Source of the DNA: an uncultured Halieaceae bacterium
GTDB lineage: Bacteria; Pseudomonadota; Gammaproteobacteria; Pseudomonadales; Halieaceae
Length of the DNA stretch: 64,000 nucleotides
Reading direction: 5' to 3'
Assembly: GCA_913057135.1 (NCBI GenBank)
Contig: CAJXNM010000013.1
Coordinates: 1-64,000 of the forward strand
The translations under genes were made by a program, and so were the position numbers. The notes under the pieces are model-generated. The model was given only the letters and a program-made list of their open reading frames with translations. It was not told the DNA's origin and did no database searches. Position 1 is the stretch's first letter. Every line of letters begins with the position of its first letter. Positions 41,137 through 49,578 of the stretch are shown piece after piece.

Positions 41137-42228
41137 TCATGGCCAATCCCTCGAGGGTGACATGAAGGAGCCACCGCTCACCTGCGCCAGTTGCCAAAAC
41201 TCGGAAGCGGCCAGGGGGTCGCCGGACATGGGGAATAAAATGGTGTTGATGGGGACCCCCGCAGGGAGTCGTTTAACCGCTTGGCGAAACAGCCTGAGTC
41301 GGTCTTGACCCGAAATAGTGGTGCTTTTGGGTGCGCTTTCTCCCTGGGTGGGCAAGCCATCGGTGAGTAAAAAGATATTGTCGGGACTACCCGGTAGTTG
41401 TGTCAGGGTGTCGAAGGCTCGATGAAAACTGGTGCCGCCACTGGGGAGTTGATCGCGTAAGGCGGCGGTGGCACGGGTGAGGGTGGCCGTGTCCGCCACG
41501 GGTAACCACTTGCCCTCGGTGTCGGGTAAAACCGCGCTCGCGGCGGTATTGAAACCTATAATTTGATATTCCGCATTAATGGGCAACTGGGCAGTGAGCC
41601 AGTCAACGGTGGCGAGAGCCCGCTGCCATTTAGCCGATTGTCGTTGTAAATCGGGCGCCATATTGCGCAGCCGTATCACGTTGACAATTTCATCCGCCAG
41701 CATGCTGGCCGAGGTATCGATGAGAATAACAATACGTCTACCCCCTAGGTTGAGGCCGGTCAGGTATTGGCGGTTGCCATCACCGGTGAAATCCCGCGCA
41801 CTTCGCCCCGACTCGGCTTCGGCGGACTCACGAAGTTTTTTGACCTGATCCTCTAAGCGGTTTAGCTCGGCTTTTAGCGCTTCTATATCGTCATTATCGG
41901 CGGTATCGGAGGCTTCAAGCCGGGCGATTTGGGCTTCGTAGTCATCGAGCTCCTCGCTGACACGGGTGGCAAGGCCATTGGCCTCGACAATGGCCAAGTC
42001 GGCCTCAGTCAGCGCGTTGCGCAGTGCGACTAAACCCGCTTCACCTTCTTGGATATCTTTCTCAAGCAGATCAATTTCCGCATACACCGTTGCATTGAGG
42101 GTCTTTTGTTCCACCTCCATAGCGTGGTCAATAATCAGAAACACAAGCACCACGGCCCCAAAGCCACAGGACATGATGTCGAGAAAGCTCAGGTTGAAAG
42201 TAGAGGTTTGGCGTTTGCGCCGCGCCAT
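41137..42228 (-). CDS. VWA-domain protein, paralogue with ExbD/MotB-like N-terminal membrane helix
   Basis: The 363-residue protein has the same plan as its neighbour: FNLSFLDIMSCGFGAVVLVF (Asp 17), a coiled coil at about 40-140, and a VWA domain with the MIDAS motif DTSAS at 171-175 and LLTDGLPTQGE carrying the third MIDAS residue. The two proteins have similar helices but different VWA parts, so they probably form a heteromer. It begins four bases after the FHA-like gene's stop. Confidence 0.87.
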   Translation of the reverse strand: MARRKRQTSTFNLSFLDIMSCGFGAVVLVFLIIDHAMEVEQKTLNATVYAEIDLLEKDIQEGEAGLVALRNALTEADLAIVEANGLATRVSEELDDYEAQIARLEASDTADNDDIEALKAELNRLEDQVKKLRESAEAESGRSARDFTGDGNRQYLTGLNLGGRRIVILIDTSASMLADEIVNVIRLRNMAPDLQRQSAKWQRALATVDWLTAQLPINAEYQIIGFNTAASAVLPDTEGKWLPVADTATLTRATAALRDQLPSGGTSFHRAFDTLTQLPGSPDNIFLLTDGLPTQGESAPKSTTISGQDRLRLFRQAVKRLPAGVPINTILFPMSGDPLAASEFWQLAQVSGGSFMSPSRDWP

Positions 42229-42231
42229 GAC

Positions 42232-43464
42232 TTAGCTCTCGACAAGTATCAAGGTGGCGTGGAGACCTAGACCGTCGCTGAGGACGTCACCGGCTTTCAA
42301 CAGCTGTCCCGGGCTTAAGGCTTGACCATTGACGGTGATAGAGCTGTTCTCGCCGGCGCTGATGACAATGCCTCGCTCGCTGTGGGCAAATGTGATGCCA
42401 TGACCTAGCTGCGTGTTTTCAGAGAGCTTGTGCGCGGTATGGCCAATAAGCACATGGCTCGGTACAGGGTGTGCTGTGTCAGCGGGGCTTGGTGTTGATT
42501 CCGTGTGTGCTCCGTCGGTGCGGCGTATCCGCTTATTCAGGTGTAGCTGATCGGGGGCTTGTCGCAGCTCGTCATCGTGCTGGTGAATCAGTGACAGCAG
42601 TGAGGCACTGTCAATGGCTTGCCGGCGCTGGCATAGGTTTAGTCCCGGTAGGGTGGACAGGGGATTTTCCAGTAGTAAAGCCGCATCGGCATCGACTAGC
42701 GGGTTAATTTTCTGAGCCAGTTCATCGCCGGCGGGTACTAAATCATCGCGCACAATGCGTGCGTTGTAGCCGTCAATGCTCAGTGTGGTCTCGGCTTGCT
42801 GCTCTAAGGTTTCCAGAAGTGTCGGCAGTTGATCGTAAAGTGCCTGCTCGCTGTCCGCGCTGCGCAGGGGGTCAAAACGGGTCTGAGCAATAAACCGCTG
42901 GCTAATAATGGTGGCCAATCGATCAAACACCGCCAGTAGACCCTGCCCGGGCAGGCGCTGGCTCTGGCCCGCCATTACGTAGCCTTGGTCGGTATTAAAG
43001 GGGGTGAGCACCACTTGCTGAAGCTGCAGCTCAATATGGACACCCTCGGTGAGGGCACTGGCTGCGGCAAGGACGGCTGTACGGTGTACCAGTCCGGCGA
43101 TATGGAAGGGCAGGGCCTCGACGATGCCGAGAAGTAACGATAGCTGATCGCGGCTCATACACCCGGGCACAGCGGCAAGTATCGACGTTGGCGCTCCGGA
43201 CATCTGGTAGAGACTGTGTAAATGATCGTGGGCCAAATCTGCATGGTGCCGAGCGGGTCCCAGCGCGGGTGTGAGTGGCTGCGTGTCGAGCTGGGACCAA
43301 TAGCGGGCGTTCACGGATCGCGGTGTGCGGCGCCGGGTTGCCAGTGCGGGCGCGCCGAATTGATAGCGCTGACCGTCAAACCATGCATAGCCCGGTGATG
43401 CTACCGACTCACCCTTGTGCCATAGGGTGAGAGTGCTGTCATTGAGATCGAGAATAGCGCTCAT
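42232..43464 (-). CDS. Cytoplasmic protein, actin-fold ATPase-like with C-terminal FHA-like domain
   Basis: The 410-residue protein has no membrane segment. The N-terminal two thirds look like an actin/Hsp70 (ASKHA) fold: ILDLNDSTLTLWHKGE as a phosphate-1-like loop, and LAAVPGCMSRDQLSLLLGIVE then GLVHRTAVLAAASAL as the connect region. The C-terminal part (about 335-410) resembles an FHA domain: SITVNGQALSPGQLLKAGDVL is the 'N-G ... L-x-x-G-D' block. Both assignments are by eye. It sits between the ExbB-like gene (four-base overlap) and the VWA genes, and might couple phosphorylation or nucleotide state to the channel. Confidence 0.72.
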   Translation of the reverse strand: MSAILDLNDSTLTLWHKGESVASPGYAWFDGQRYQFGAPALATRRRTPRSVNARYWSQLDTQPLTPALGPARHHADLAHDHLHSLYQMSGAPTSILAAVPGCMSRDQLSLLLGIVEALPFHIAGLVHRTAVLAAASALTEGVHIELQLQQVVLTPFNTDQGYVMAGQSQRLPGQGLLAVFDRLATIISQRFIAQTRFDPLRSADSEQALYDQLPTLLETLEQQAETTLSIDGYNARIVRDDLVPAGDELAQKINPLVDADAALLLENPLSTLPGLNLCQRRQAIDSASLLSLIHQHDDELRQAPDQLHLNKRIRRTDGAHTESTPSPADTAHPVPSHVLIGHTAHKLSENTQLGHGITFAHSERGIVISAGENSSITVNGQALSPGQLLKAGDVLSDGLGLHATLILVES

Positions 43465-44264
43465 GGGGTGGGCACCGTCAGGTGTCGCAATAATTTCCGA
43501 TCGATATAGCGCTGGGTACTCAGCACCAGCCGCTCCTGGGACAGTTGCAGCTGGTGCAGTGCAAACATAATGATGATGCTGAGTACCAGCGCCACAAAGG
43601 TACTGTTAAACGCTACCCCAAGACTCACGGTGACACCGGAGATATCCCCTTCAACCGCTTTATACGCTTGTCCCAGGGCGTCACCGATCCCGCGAACGGT
43701 GCCAATAAACCCTATAGAGGGTATCGCCCACGAAATGTAGCGCACCATGGAGAGCTCAGAGTCGAGTCGATCGGCTTCAATATCGCACTGTTCACGCACC
43801 GCCTCAGATACGGCAGGAATCGATTGGGTACTGGCGAAGCGCTGCAGGGCATTGCTGAGCGCTCGAGGCAGAAGGTAGTCCTGTTGTGCTGCTGGCAGCG
43901 CCTCAATGGCACGGGCATATTCTCTGGCATCCTGGGGTAAAACGCTGGTGCCCTCTGCTACCTCCACGAGATTGAGCGACAGCATGCGCTGCTCTTCTCG
44001 TGTCCGGTACGCTTTCAGTCCCATGATGGCCAGTGCCCACAGCAGTAAAATAAAGCAGGCCTCTTGCTCGAAATCCCGGATCACAATGGCCAGTGTGCGC
44101 TCGGTGACCACATCGCCACCGGCGGCTTGTAGCGCCGCTTGTGCGGCTAATTGGGCGTCGGCACTGGGTCGAATAATGCCCACGTAGACCGCATGCACCA
44201 AAACAACAGCCACCAAGAGTGCGAAGACTTGATATAAAAAATCGGCGTTAAGCTGGCGGTTCAT
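43461..44264 (-). CDS. MotA/TolQ/ExbB proton-channel family protein
   Basis: The 267-residue protein has membrane helices at about 10-32, 70-85, and two more near 170-240. The channel region has YISWAIPSIGFIGTVRGIGDALG followed by VTVSLGVAFNSTFVALVLSI, the two-helix signature of TolQ/ExbB/MotA, with the polar Thr/Ser that line the proton path. This would make an inner-membrane pentamer around an ExbD/MotB-like pair; the two following VWA proteins provide such helices. It overlaps the next gene by four bases. Confidence 0.9.
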   Translation of the reverse strand: MNRQLNADFLYQVFALLVAVVLVHAVYVGIIRPSADAQLAAQAALQAAGGDVVTERTLAIVIRDFEQEACFILLLWALAIMGLKAYRTREEQRMLSLNLVEVAEGTSVLPQDAREYARAIEALPAAQQDYLLPRALSNALQRFASTQSIPAVSEAVREQCDIEADRLDSELSMVRYISWAIPSIGFIGTVRGIGDALGQAYKAVEGDISGVTVSLGVAFNSTFVALVLSIIIMFALHQLQLSQERLVLSTQRYIDRKLLRHLTVPTP

Positions 44265-44281
44265 AGTGGGAGATCCTAGGG

Positions 44282-44623
44282 TTAAATATCGACGGGGAAC
44301 GAGACCGACTTGTCTTCCGATATGGTCTCTGAAGGCACGTAATCCAAGCTGGGACGAGCCTGTGACGGGTCGATAGCAAGTTCAGTGTCCTTTTTTGTTG
44401 GCTCTGAGTTTGTTGGCTCTGAGCTGTCTGTGCTGTCGTTGGTAGCCTCAGCATTGTCTACCACTGCATCGCTGTCTGAGGCTTGTGTGTTTTGGGTTAG
44501 TGCTAAGCTGCCTTCATCGATAGCAAGCGCCCAGGCGCCCACAAACCACTGGGAGACAACAAATAACAGAGCGGCAAAAGGCGCGGGCGCAGTTTTAGCT
44601 CTGCTAGCGGTTCTACTCGGCAT
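44282..44623 (-). CDS. Small exported acidic linker protein of unknown function
   Basis: From the ATG at 44623 (overlapping the end of the PEGA/FGE gene by 11 bases) the product is 113 residues. A signal peptide or anchor (PFAALLFVVSQWFVGAWALA) is followed by a Ser/Thr/Asp/Glu-rich low-complexity stretch and a short ordered tail (PSLDYVPSETISEDKSVSFPVDI). No domain is recognised. It lies directly before the ExbB-like gene and looks like a flexible tether; that is a guess. Confidence 0.68.
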   Translation of the reverse strand: MPSRTASRAKTAPAPFAALLFVVSQWFVGAWALAIDEGSLALTQNTQASDSDAVVDNAEATNDSTDSSEPTNSEPTKKDTELAIDPSQARPSLDYVPSETISEDKSVSFPVDI

Positions 44624-46742
44624 AACGTGCAATCCTGAAACCCAAATCATCTCGTCCCCGGGCGCCGTAATCTCGTGCGGTGAGTCGTAATTCCGACAAG
44701 CGACTCAGCGCCCAGCTAGCCCCTCGCACCGTGTAATTATCACCCTTCAGTGCGCCCATCGGGTCCACCGCCACATCGGCATTGGCCGATGGTATGGCGT
44801 AGACATCGTTGACCCACTCGGCAACGTTACCCCCCATATCGAACACTCCCCGATGATTGGCGGGAAAACTGGCTACCGGTGCTGCAACAATATGCCCGTC
44901 GGCGTAGCCATTTAAGATGCGACCAGTCACGAGCGCCGACGTGTTATCGGCAACGTTCACCACCGCTTGAGTGGGTGGGAATGCGTCGCCCCAGGCGAAG
45001 CGGCGATAACGCTCCCCCTCGACGCGAGCCACAAACGACCACTCTGCTTCGGTAGGCAGCCGGTAACCTATACTCGATGGATTAAAGCCATCGATGATGC
45101 CTTGGGAATCCCGGTAAAACGGTGGCAACCCCTCTTTAGCACTGAGCCAGTTACAGAAACGGGCCGCTTGTTGCCAGCTCACTTGCACGGCCGGCTGATG
45201 CTCTCGGTTAAGGCTATTGCCCTCTATTTGCCCGCTGTCGTGCTCGGCAAGGAACTGCCGGAATTGGGCATTGGTGGTCTCTGTGGTGGCAATATAAAAC
45301 GCACGCTCGAGGCGTACGGGGTGCTGCACCTCATTCGATCGCCGTCCGGGTTCACGCCGTGAAGCGCCCATCATAAATTCATTGAGCGGCTCGGCTGTAG
45401 GGTCAATCAGAATCAGCGTTTGTCCCAAGGCGCTGGTCACTTCAGGGGTCAGCGCCGCTCGTCGGGCCTCGGCGTTGGTGAGTAAGGTAATCGCCAGCGC
45501 TTGCTCTAGGCCCGGTCGGGGGGTGATACGCCGCCGCTCGCTGGCATAGCCATCGAGCTGTACCTCTATCCGTTGTTCTACCGCCGGTAGTGCCAAGGTT
45601 TGACTGCCGGTACCGACTACCTTGCCGTTAACCAGCAAGGTTGCGTTATCGGGTGTTATTTGAAAGCGGATGTTGCCTAAGCGGGGCGTCAGGACAATGT
45701 TGCGCGTTGCTTGCTGGCCTTTCTCTAAGGCTAGCGTCACGCTCTTGCGGTCGTACCCTGCTTTGGATAATTGCACTAAGTGTTCACGGCCCGGGCTTAG
45801 GGCTACGGTGACAGGGGTGCGTCCAACAAACTGCCCATCGACGGTAACGTTCGCCTGGCTTGGGTTTGAGCTAAGGGAGAGTTCACCCTCTGCGGGTGCC
45901 AAGGTAACAGCGCCCAAGTCCTGAGGCTCTCCGGCCACTACCTGAAGGTTTAGGGTTTGGCTCTGATAGCCCGGGTGGCTGATACGCAGCTGACGCTCGC
46001 CAGCTAATACTTGCATGGTATTAGCATCGAGAGTGACCGGTGCGTCATCGATGAATAGGCTGGCCGTATCAGGTTCAACCGAGAGTCGGATATCCGCCCA
46101 GTTCGGCTCTAGGGCAATGGCAAGGGTTTGCTGTACCTCACGGCCAGTCACGTCGATAGTATCGCTGTGGGTTTTGTAGCGCGGTGCCGATACGCTCAGT
46201 TCATAGCTCCCCGCATCTAGTGAGTACCCACTTATCGGTGTCGTGCCAACCAGTGAGCCGTTTAGATACACAGCGGCTCCGCTGGGTTGTGACGATAGCG
46301 ATAGCCTGCCGGGTAGTGGTATGGGGGTAACTTGCAGGGTTTGGCTGTCGGCGTCGGTCACCGTAAATTGATCTTGCCAAGGGTGATAGCCGGCGACTGT
46401 TACCGAGACAAGGTAGTTTCCGGGGCGTAGAAGCCAGCGCTGACCCAGGGGCAATGCCACGCCTTCAATGTTAACGCTGGCATCTCCCTCGGCCATAACT
46501 TGAATATCTAATGAGCGGGCAGTCAGTAAAAACCCTAAACACAGCATTAACAGTAGGGCACCGGCGGCGGCCCCAAGCCAGGGCCAAGGCAGTTTTCTGC
46601 GATTCGGTGCCGTTGCGGACAGGGGCTCAAAGGCGGTGGGCGCAAGGTGACCCTCCTGTGCGCTGTTATCTGCACGACTCGCGTCCGTGCCACCGGGGCT
46701 AAAGCCCTTGGGTGTTAGAGGCCCGTCGTCGGAGTCACTCAT
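44613..46742 (-). CDS. Single-pass PEGA-repeat protein with C-terminal FGE-sulfatase-like domain
   Basis: The 709-residue protein has a cytoplasmic tail (1-50), one membrane helix at about 54-73, four or five PEGA-type beta repeats at about 80-430 (GAAVYLNGSLVGTTPISG, ANVTVDGQFVGRTPVTVA), and a C-terminal FGE-sulfatase/SUMF1 domain at about 445-709 (SIGYRLPTEAEWSFVAR, DMGGNVAEWVND, TVRGASWA). The Cys pair needed for formylglycine formation is missing, so the domain is probably a binding module. The tail carries two copies of L-x-P-x-x-F-x-P (residues 9-16 and 33-40). The gene overlaps both neighbours. Confidence 0.9.
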   Translation of the reverse strand: MSDSDDGPLTPKGFSPGGTDASRADNSAQEGHLAPTAFEPLSATAPNRRKLPWPWLGAAAGALLLMLCLGFLLTARSLDIQVMAEGDASVNIEGVALPLGQRWLLRPGNYLVSVTVAGYHPWQDQFTVTDADSQTLQVTPIPLPGRLSLSSQPSGAAVYLNGSLVGTTPISGYSLDAGSYELSVSAPRYKTHSDTIDVTGREVQQTLAIALEPNWADIRLSVEPDTASLFIDDAPVTLDANTMQVLAGERQLRISHPGYQSQTLNLQVVAGEPQDLGAVTLAPAEGELSLSSNPSQANVTVDGQFVGRTPVTVALSPGREHLVQLSKAGYDRKSVTLALEKGQQATRNIVLTPRLGNIRFQITPDNATLLVNGKVVGTGSQTLALPAVEQRIEVQLDGYASERRRITPRPGLEQALAITLLTNAEARRAALTPEVTSALGQTLILIDPTAEPLNEFMMGASRREPGRRSNEVQHPVRLERAFYIATTETTNAQFRQFLAEHDSGQIEGNSLNREHQPAVQVSWQQAARFCNWLSAKEGLPPFYRDSQGIIDGFNPSSIGYRLPTEAEWSFVARVEGERYRRFAWGDAFPPTQAVVNVADNTSALVTGRILNGYADGHIVAAPVASFPANHRGVFDMGGNVAEWVNDVYAIPSANADVAVDPMGALKGDNYTVRGASWALSRLSELRLTARDYGARGRDDLGFRIARYAE

Positions 46743-48283
46743 ATGGCTTCCTCACAGCGCACCTCAACCACGGTATCGACACCGGGCGCCACCTCGAAAT
46801 TCACCCGCACATCCCGGTACCCGGTACGCACGCCCATGGCAGTGTACTGACCCGGGCGCAGTGTCAGCGAGGTGCTAGTAAACGTACCCAATCGCTGCAC
46901 CCGCAGTACCGTCACGTCGGTCATAGCATCGGACACCAACGATACCGTCACCGGTGTTTTCGCGTAGGACAGGGTTTGACTTACTTGCTCGACCTGCTCG
47001 AGTAGTCGTGGACCTGGGTCGGGAATAGTTTTGGCCTGCGCAAGGGTGGCTTCCGCCTCGGCCAAGACCTGCGGATTGGTTAACCGCGTTTGTTGCTCAA
47101 CGATAGCGCGCAGTGCGCGATCTAAATCGGCTCGGGGCTGTGCCGCATCAATGCCCTGTTGCGCAAAGGTCAGGGTCGAGTCAATGGTCAGCGCCTCTTG
47201 ATAAACGGTTACCGCCTGTTGCCACTGCTCTTGCGCGACCAACTGCTCACCTTGTTTTTGCAGTGACAATAAGCGTGCGGCTATCCGTGCATCACTAAGC
47301 TCTCTCTGGGCCGCTTGTGGCTCGGGCGCGCCGGGTTTGAGTGTGGCCGCCCGGTTGAACGCCTCCTCGGCCTTGCTAAACGCGGCTTGTTCCAGAGCTA
47401 GATAGCCCGCTGACATCTGTTGCCGGAAACGAAAATCCGTATCCAGTTGAACGACTTCCGATTGTCGCCTGGCGGCTTGTTCATGGGCCGGGTCGGCACT
47501 CAGAGCTTGCTGCAACGCTTCAAGTGCGGTGCCGTAGTCTTCAGCCTCGACCGCGGCTTCGGCTGTCGCCAAAGCCTCTTGCACCGAGCCAATGGCCCTG
47601 ACACGGCCCGCCAGCGGCTCGAGCACCGAAGGCTCAGTGCCCAGTAGCTGCAGCGCTGTCAGTGCGGTGTTAGCGGTGGCTTCGTCCCCTTGCTCCACTG
47701 CCGTAATCACTGTTGTAGTGGCCTGTTCCTGTCGCTGGGCAATCGACGCTTCCAGCGCCAACAATTGCTCGAACGCCCTTTGATAGGCAGCAGTTGCGTC
47801 GTTAAAGCGGCCTTCTCGGTAGGCGGTGTCACCGACAGCTGCCTGTTGCAGTGCCTTGTTGTAGAGCTCTGGTGCCCACTCGGTTACCGACATTTCTAGC
47901 AGGATTTCCTGTACTTCCAGTGCTTGCTGCAGTGCTTCTTGGGCGGCGCGGCGCTCTTTTTGGCGCTGTGCATCGGCAAAGGGGCTGGGGCCCGCGCTGT
48001 CAGTACCCCCAGTGTCGGTTGAAGAGACCTGTGGCGCCGACGCACCCGTTTGTGTACTTGACGTATTACCACTAACCGGCGGCACCGTGCTGGTTGATGT
48101 AGGCGTTACCGGCGATACCCATTGGGGCAATGCAAATAACACCAGTAGCAAGAGAACAAGTAATACGCCAATGGCAATCAGCAAGCCCTTGGGCGCCGAC
48201 GTCACTGGGGCAGGCTCAACCTTGACCGCTGATGTTGGCGTAAATGCTGCCGGTCGTAGCGGTTGGTCGTCGTGATCGGTCAC
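46739..48283 (-). CDS. Single-pass TPR-like protein with PEGA-like C-terminus
   Basis: The 514-residue protein has a short cytoplasmic tail, a membrane helix at about 32-53, a periplasmic helical-repeat region (about 110-430, rich in Ala/Gln, e.g. WQQAVTVYQEALTIDSTLTFA, like tetratricopeptide repeats) and a C-terminal PEGA-like beta segment (LRPGQYTAMGVRTGYRDV). Its tail repeats the L-x-P-x-x-F-x-P motif at residues 9-16, the same position as in the FGE gene product. The stop overlaps the next start by four bases. Confidence 0.85.
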   Translation of the reverse strand: MTDHDDQPLRPAAFTPTSAVKVEPAPVTSAPKGLLIAIGVLLVLLLLVLFALPQWVSPVTPTSTSTVPPVSGNTSSTQTGASAPQVSSTDTGGTDSAGPSPFADAQRQKERRAAQEALQQALEVQEILLEMSVTEWAPELYNKALQQAAVGDTAYREGRFNDATAAYQRAFEQLLALEASIAQRQEQATTTVITAVEQGDEATANTALTALQLLGTEPSVLEPLAGRVRAIGSVQEALATAEAAVEAEDYGTALEALQQALSADPAHEQAARRQSEVVQLDTDFRFRQQMSAGYLALEQAAFSKAEEAFNRAATLKPGAPEPQAAQRELSDARIAARLLSLQKQGEQLVAQEQWQQAVTVYQEALTIDSTLTFAQQGIDAAQPRADLDRALRAIVEQQTRLTNPQVLAEAEATLAQAKTIPDPGPRLLEQVEQVSQTLSYAKTPVTVSLVSDAMTDVTVLRVQRLGTFTSTSLTLRPGQYTAMGVRTGYRDVRVNFEVAPGVDTVVEVRCEEAI

Positions 48284-48299
48284 AGCAGCGTCTCTTTGT

Positions 48300-48341
48300 A
48301 AAGTCAGTAGGTTTTAAAGTCAGTAGGTTTTGCAGTCAGTA
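48300..48341. repeat. 16-base tandem repeat in an operon gap
   Basis: Two perfect 16-base copies (48300-48315 and 48316-48331; AAAGTCAGTAGGTTTT) and a ten-base partial third copy lie in the 86-base gap between the TPR/PEGA gene and the lipoprotein gene ending at 48370. Role unknown; possibly recent slippage or a binding site. Confidence 0.85.
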
Positions 48342-48369
48342 CGGTGTTTGCGCAGGGCTGCGGCGCCTG

Positions 48370-49578
48370 TTAGCGCCCAGTCGGCGCTTCTTGCGTGGTG
48401 GGTGCGTCTAAGGCGCCCATTTCGGCCGCATAGATATCAGCCAGTAGTTCTCGCCACTGGTCGTATTGATCGGCTACGTTGCCCGATAGTCTGACCGTGC
48501 GATCCTCTAACTCGATGACCCGCGGTGTAATTTCCGCCTCCAGTGATTGCCCTAATTCTTCCAGCGCAAGGGTATGAATATTGGACTCAGCACGCTTTTC
48601 TAGGCCACTTTTTAACAGATAGCCGCCACCGGCAATGCCCACCATGCCCGCTGTTCGCGCGTAACCATTATCGGACCCTTGGGCTGCAATGCCGGCAATA
48701 ACCGATGCAGCACCGGCTATCAGCTGTCTATTCGCCTCGGTTTTCAATTCTCGCAGCGCTATAACTTCCTCATAGCTGAGCTTGCGCCACTCTTGATAAG
48801 GCCCATACATGTCATCGGCAAAGTTGTTGTAGTGTCCCTGCAAGGTATCGACGAAAATATAGTTTCGCTGGCGTAGCTGCCGAACCCGCTCCAGCATAGG
48901 GTCACTCTCGGCTGGCAGTCGTAAAATGTTGTAGCGGCCCTTGTTATCGACACTTAGGTAGTCCTCGAAAGCATCGTTGGCAAAGTTACGTGCAAAGCGC
49001 AGCTCGGCCACCTGGCGAACCGCCAGTCGCTCTTTACTGGACAGGCTTTGGAATACCGCCAACATATCGTTGGCGATGTTGCGGTACACCATAACAAATG
49101 GGTCTTTTTGACCGGCAGTGCGCCCCTCGTAGGCGTACTTAGATGTCGTACCGCTGTAGGTTTTATCGATCCACGTGATGCCCCGGGCATCGGTGACTTG
49201 CACCTGCAACTTGAGTTGCTCTCCATCGCTGTGCAGGATGGTGCCCGTCACGAGTACGTCGGTGAACTGTTCGTCATCGGGTACCACACGCACCGCACCC
49301 CACACCCCTACGTCTTGCAGCGTCTTGCTCAACTCCTTGGCAATAAAAGTGGCCTCTGCCCGCCGAACTTCCGGGTATACGGGTTCGTCGTCTTCAAGTG
49401 CCGAAATACCCGGGTCGAATAACGCAACACCCACATCGAGCACCTCCTGCTCGGGGATGGCGGTGGCGGGTTGTTGCAGCTGCGGAACCGCGGTGCTTTT
49501 AATCGTTTGATTTACACAGCCACCGACGAGCGCCAGCAGCAGACACAAGGCAACGGTAGGCAGGCTCTGTGGTTTCAC
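48370..49578 (-). CDS. Lipoprotein of unknown function in the VWA/MotA cluster
   Basis: From the GTG at 49578 (GGAG eight bases upstream, overlapping the previous stop as GTGA) the product is 402 residues. The lipobox is ALVGGC. The mature part has VLDVGVALFDPGI, IAKELSKTLQDVGVWGAVRVV, DVLVTGTILHSDGEQLKLQVQV and a Gly-rich hydrophobic stretch (AGAASVIAGIAAQG; AGMVGIAGGGYLL) in the middle to C-terminal part. The first region has the feel of CsgG/LPP-type periplasmic sensors or TolB-N domains, but no firm family. The hydrophobic Gly-rich stretch could enter or span a membrane. Confidence 0.82.
   Translation of the reverse strand: MKPQSLPTVALCLLLALVGGCVNQTIKSTAVPQLQQPATAIPEQEVLDVGVALFDPGISALEDDEPVYPEVRRAEATFIAKELSKTLQDVGVWGAVRVVPDDEQFTDVLVTGTILHSDGEQLKLQVQVTDARGITWIDKTYSGTTSKYAYEGRTAGQKDPFVMVYRNIANDMLAVFQSLSSKERLAVRQVAELRFARNFANDAFEDYLSVDNKGRYNILRLPAESDPMLERVRQLRQRNYIFVDTLQGHYNNFADDMYGPYQEWRKLSYEEVIALRELKTEANRQLIAGAASVIAGIAAQGSDNGYARTAGMVGIAGGGYLLKSGLEKRAESNIHTLALEELGQSLEAEITPRVIELEDRTVRLSGNVADQYDQWRELLADIYAAEMGALDAPTTQEAPTGR

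Noticed and set aside
42232-46742. FHA-like and FGE-sulfatase genes as part of a type VI secretion cluster
   Set aside because: No Tss core genes (VipA/B, ClpV, Hcp, VgrG, IcmF) are in or near the region.
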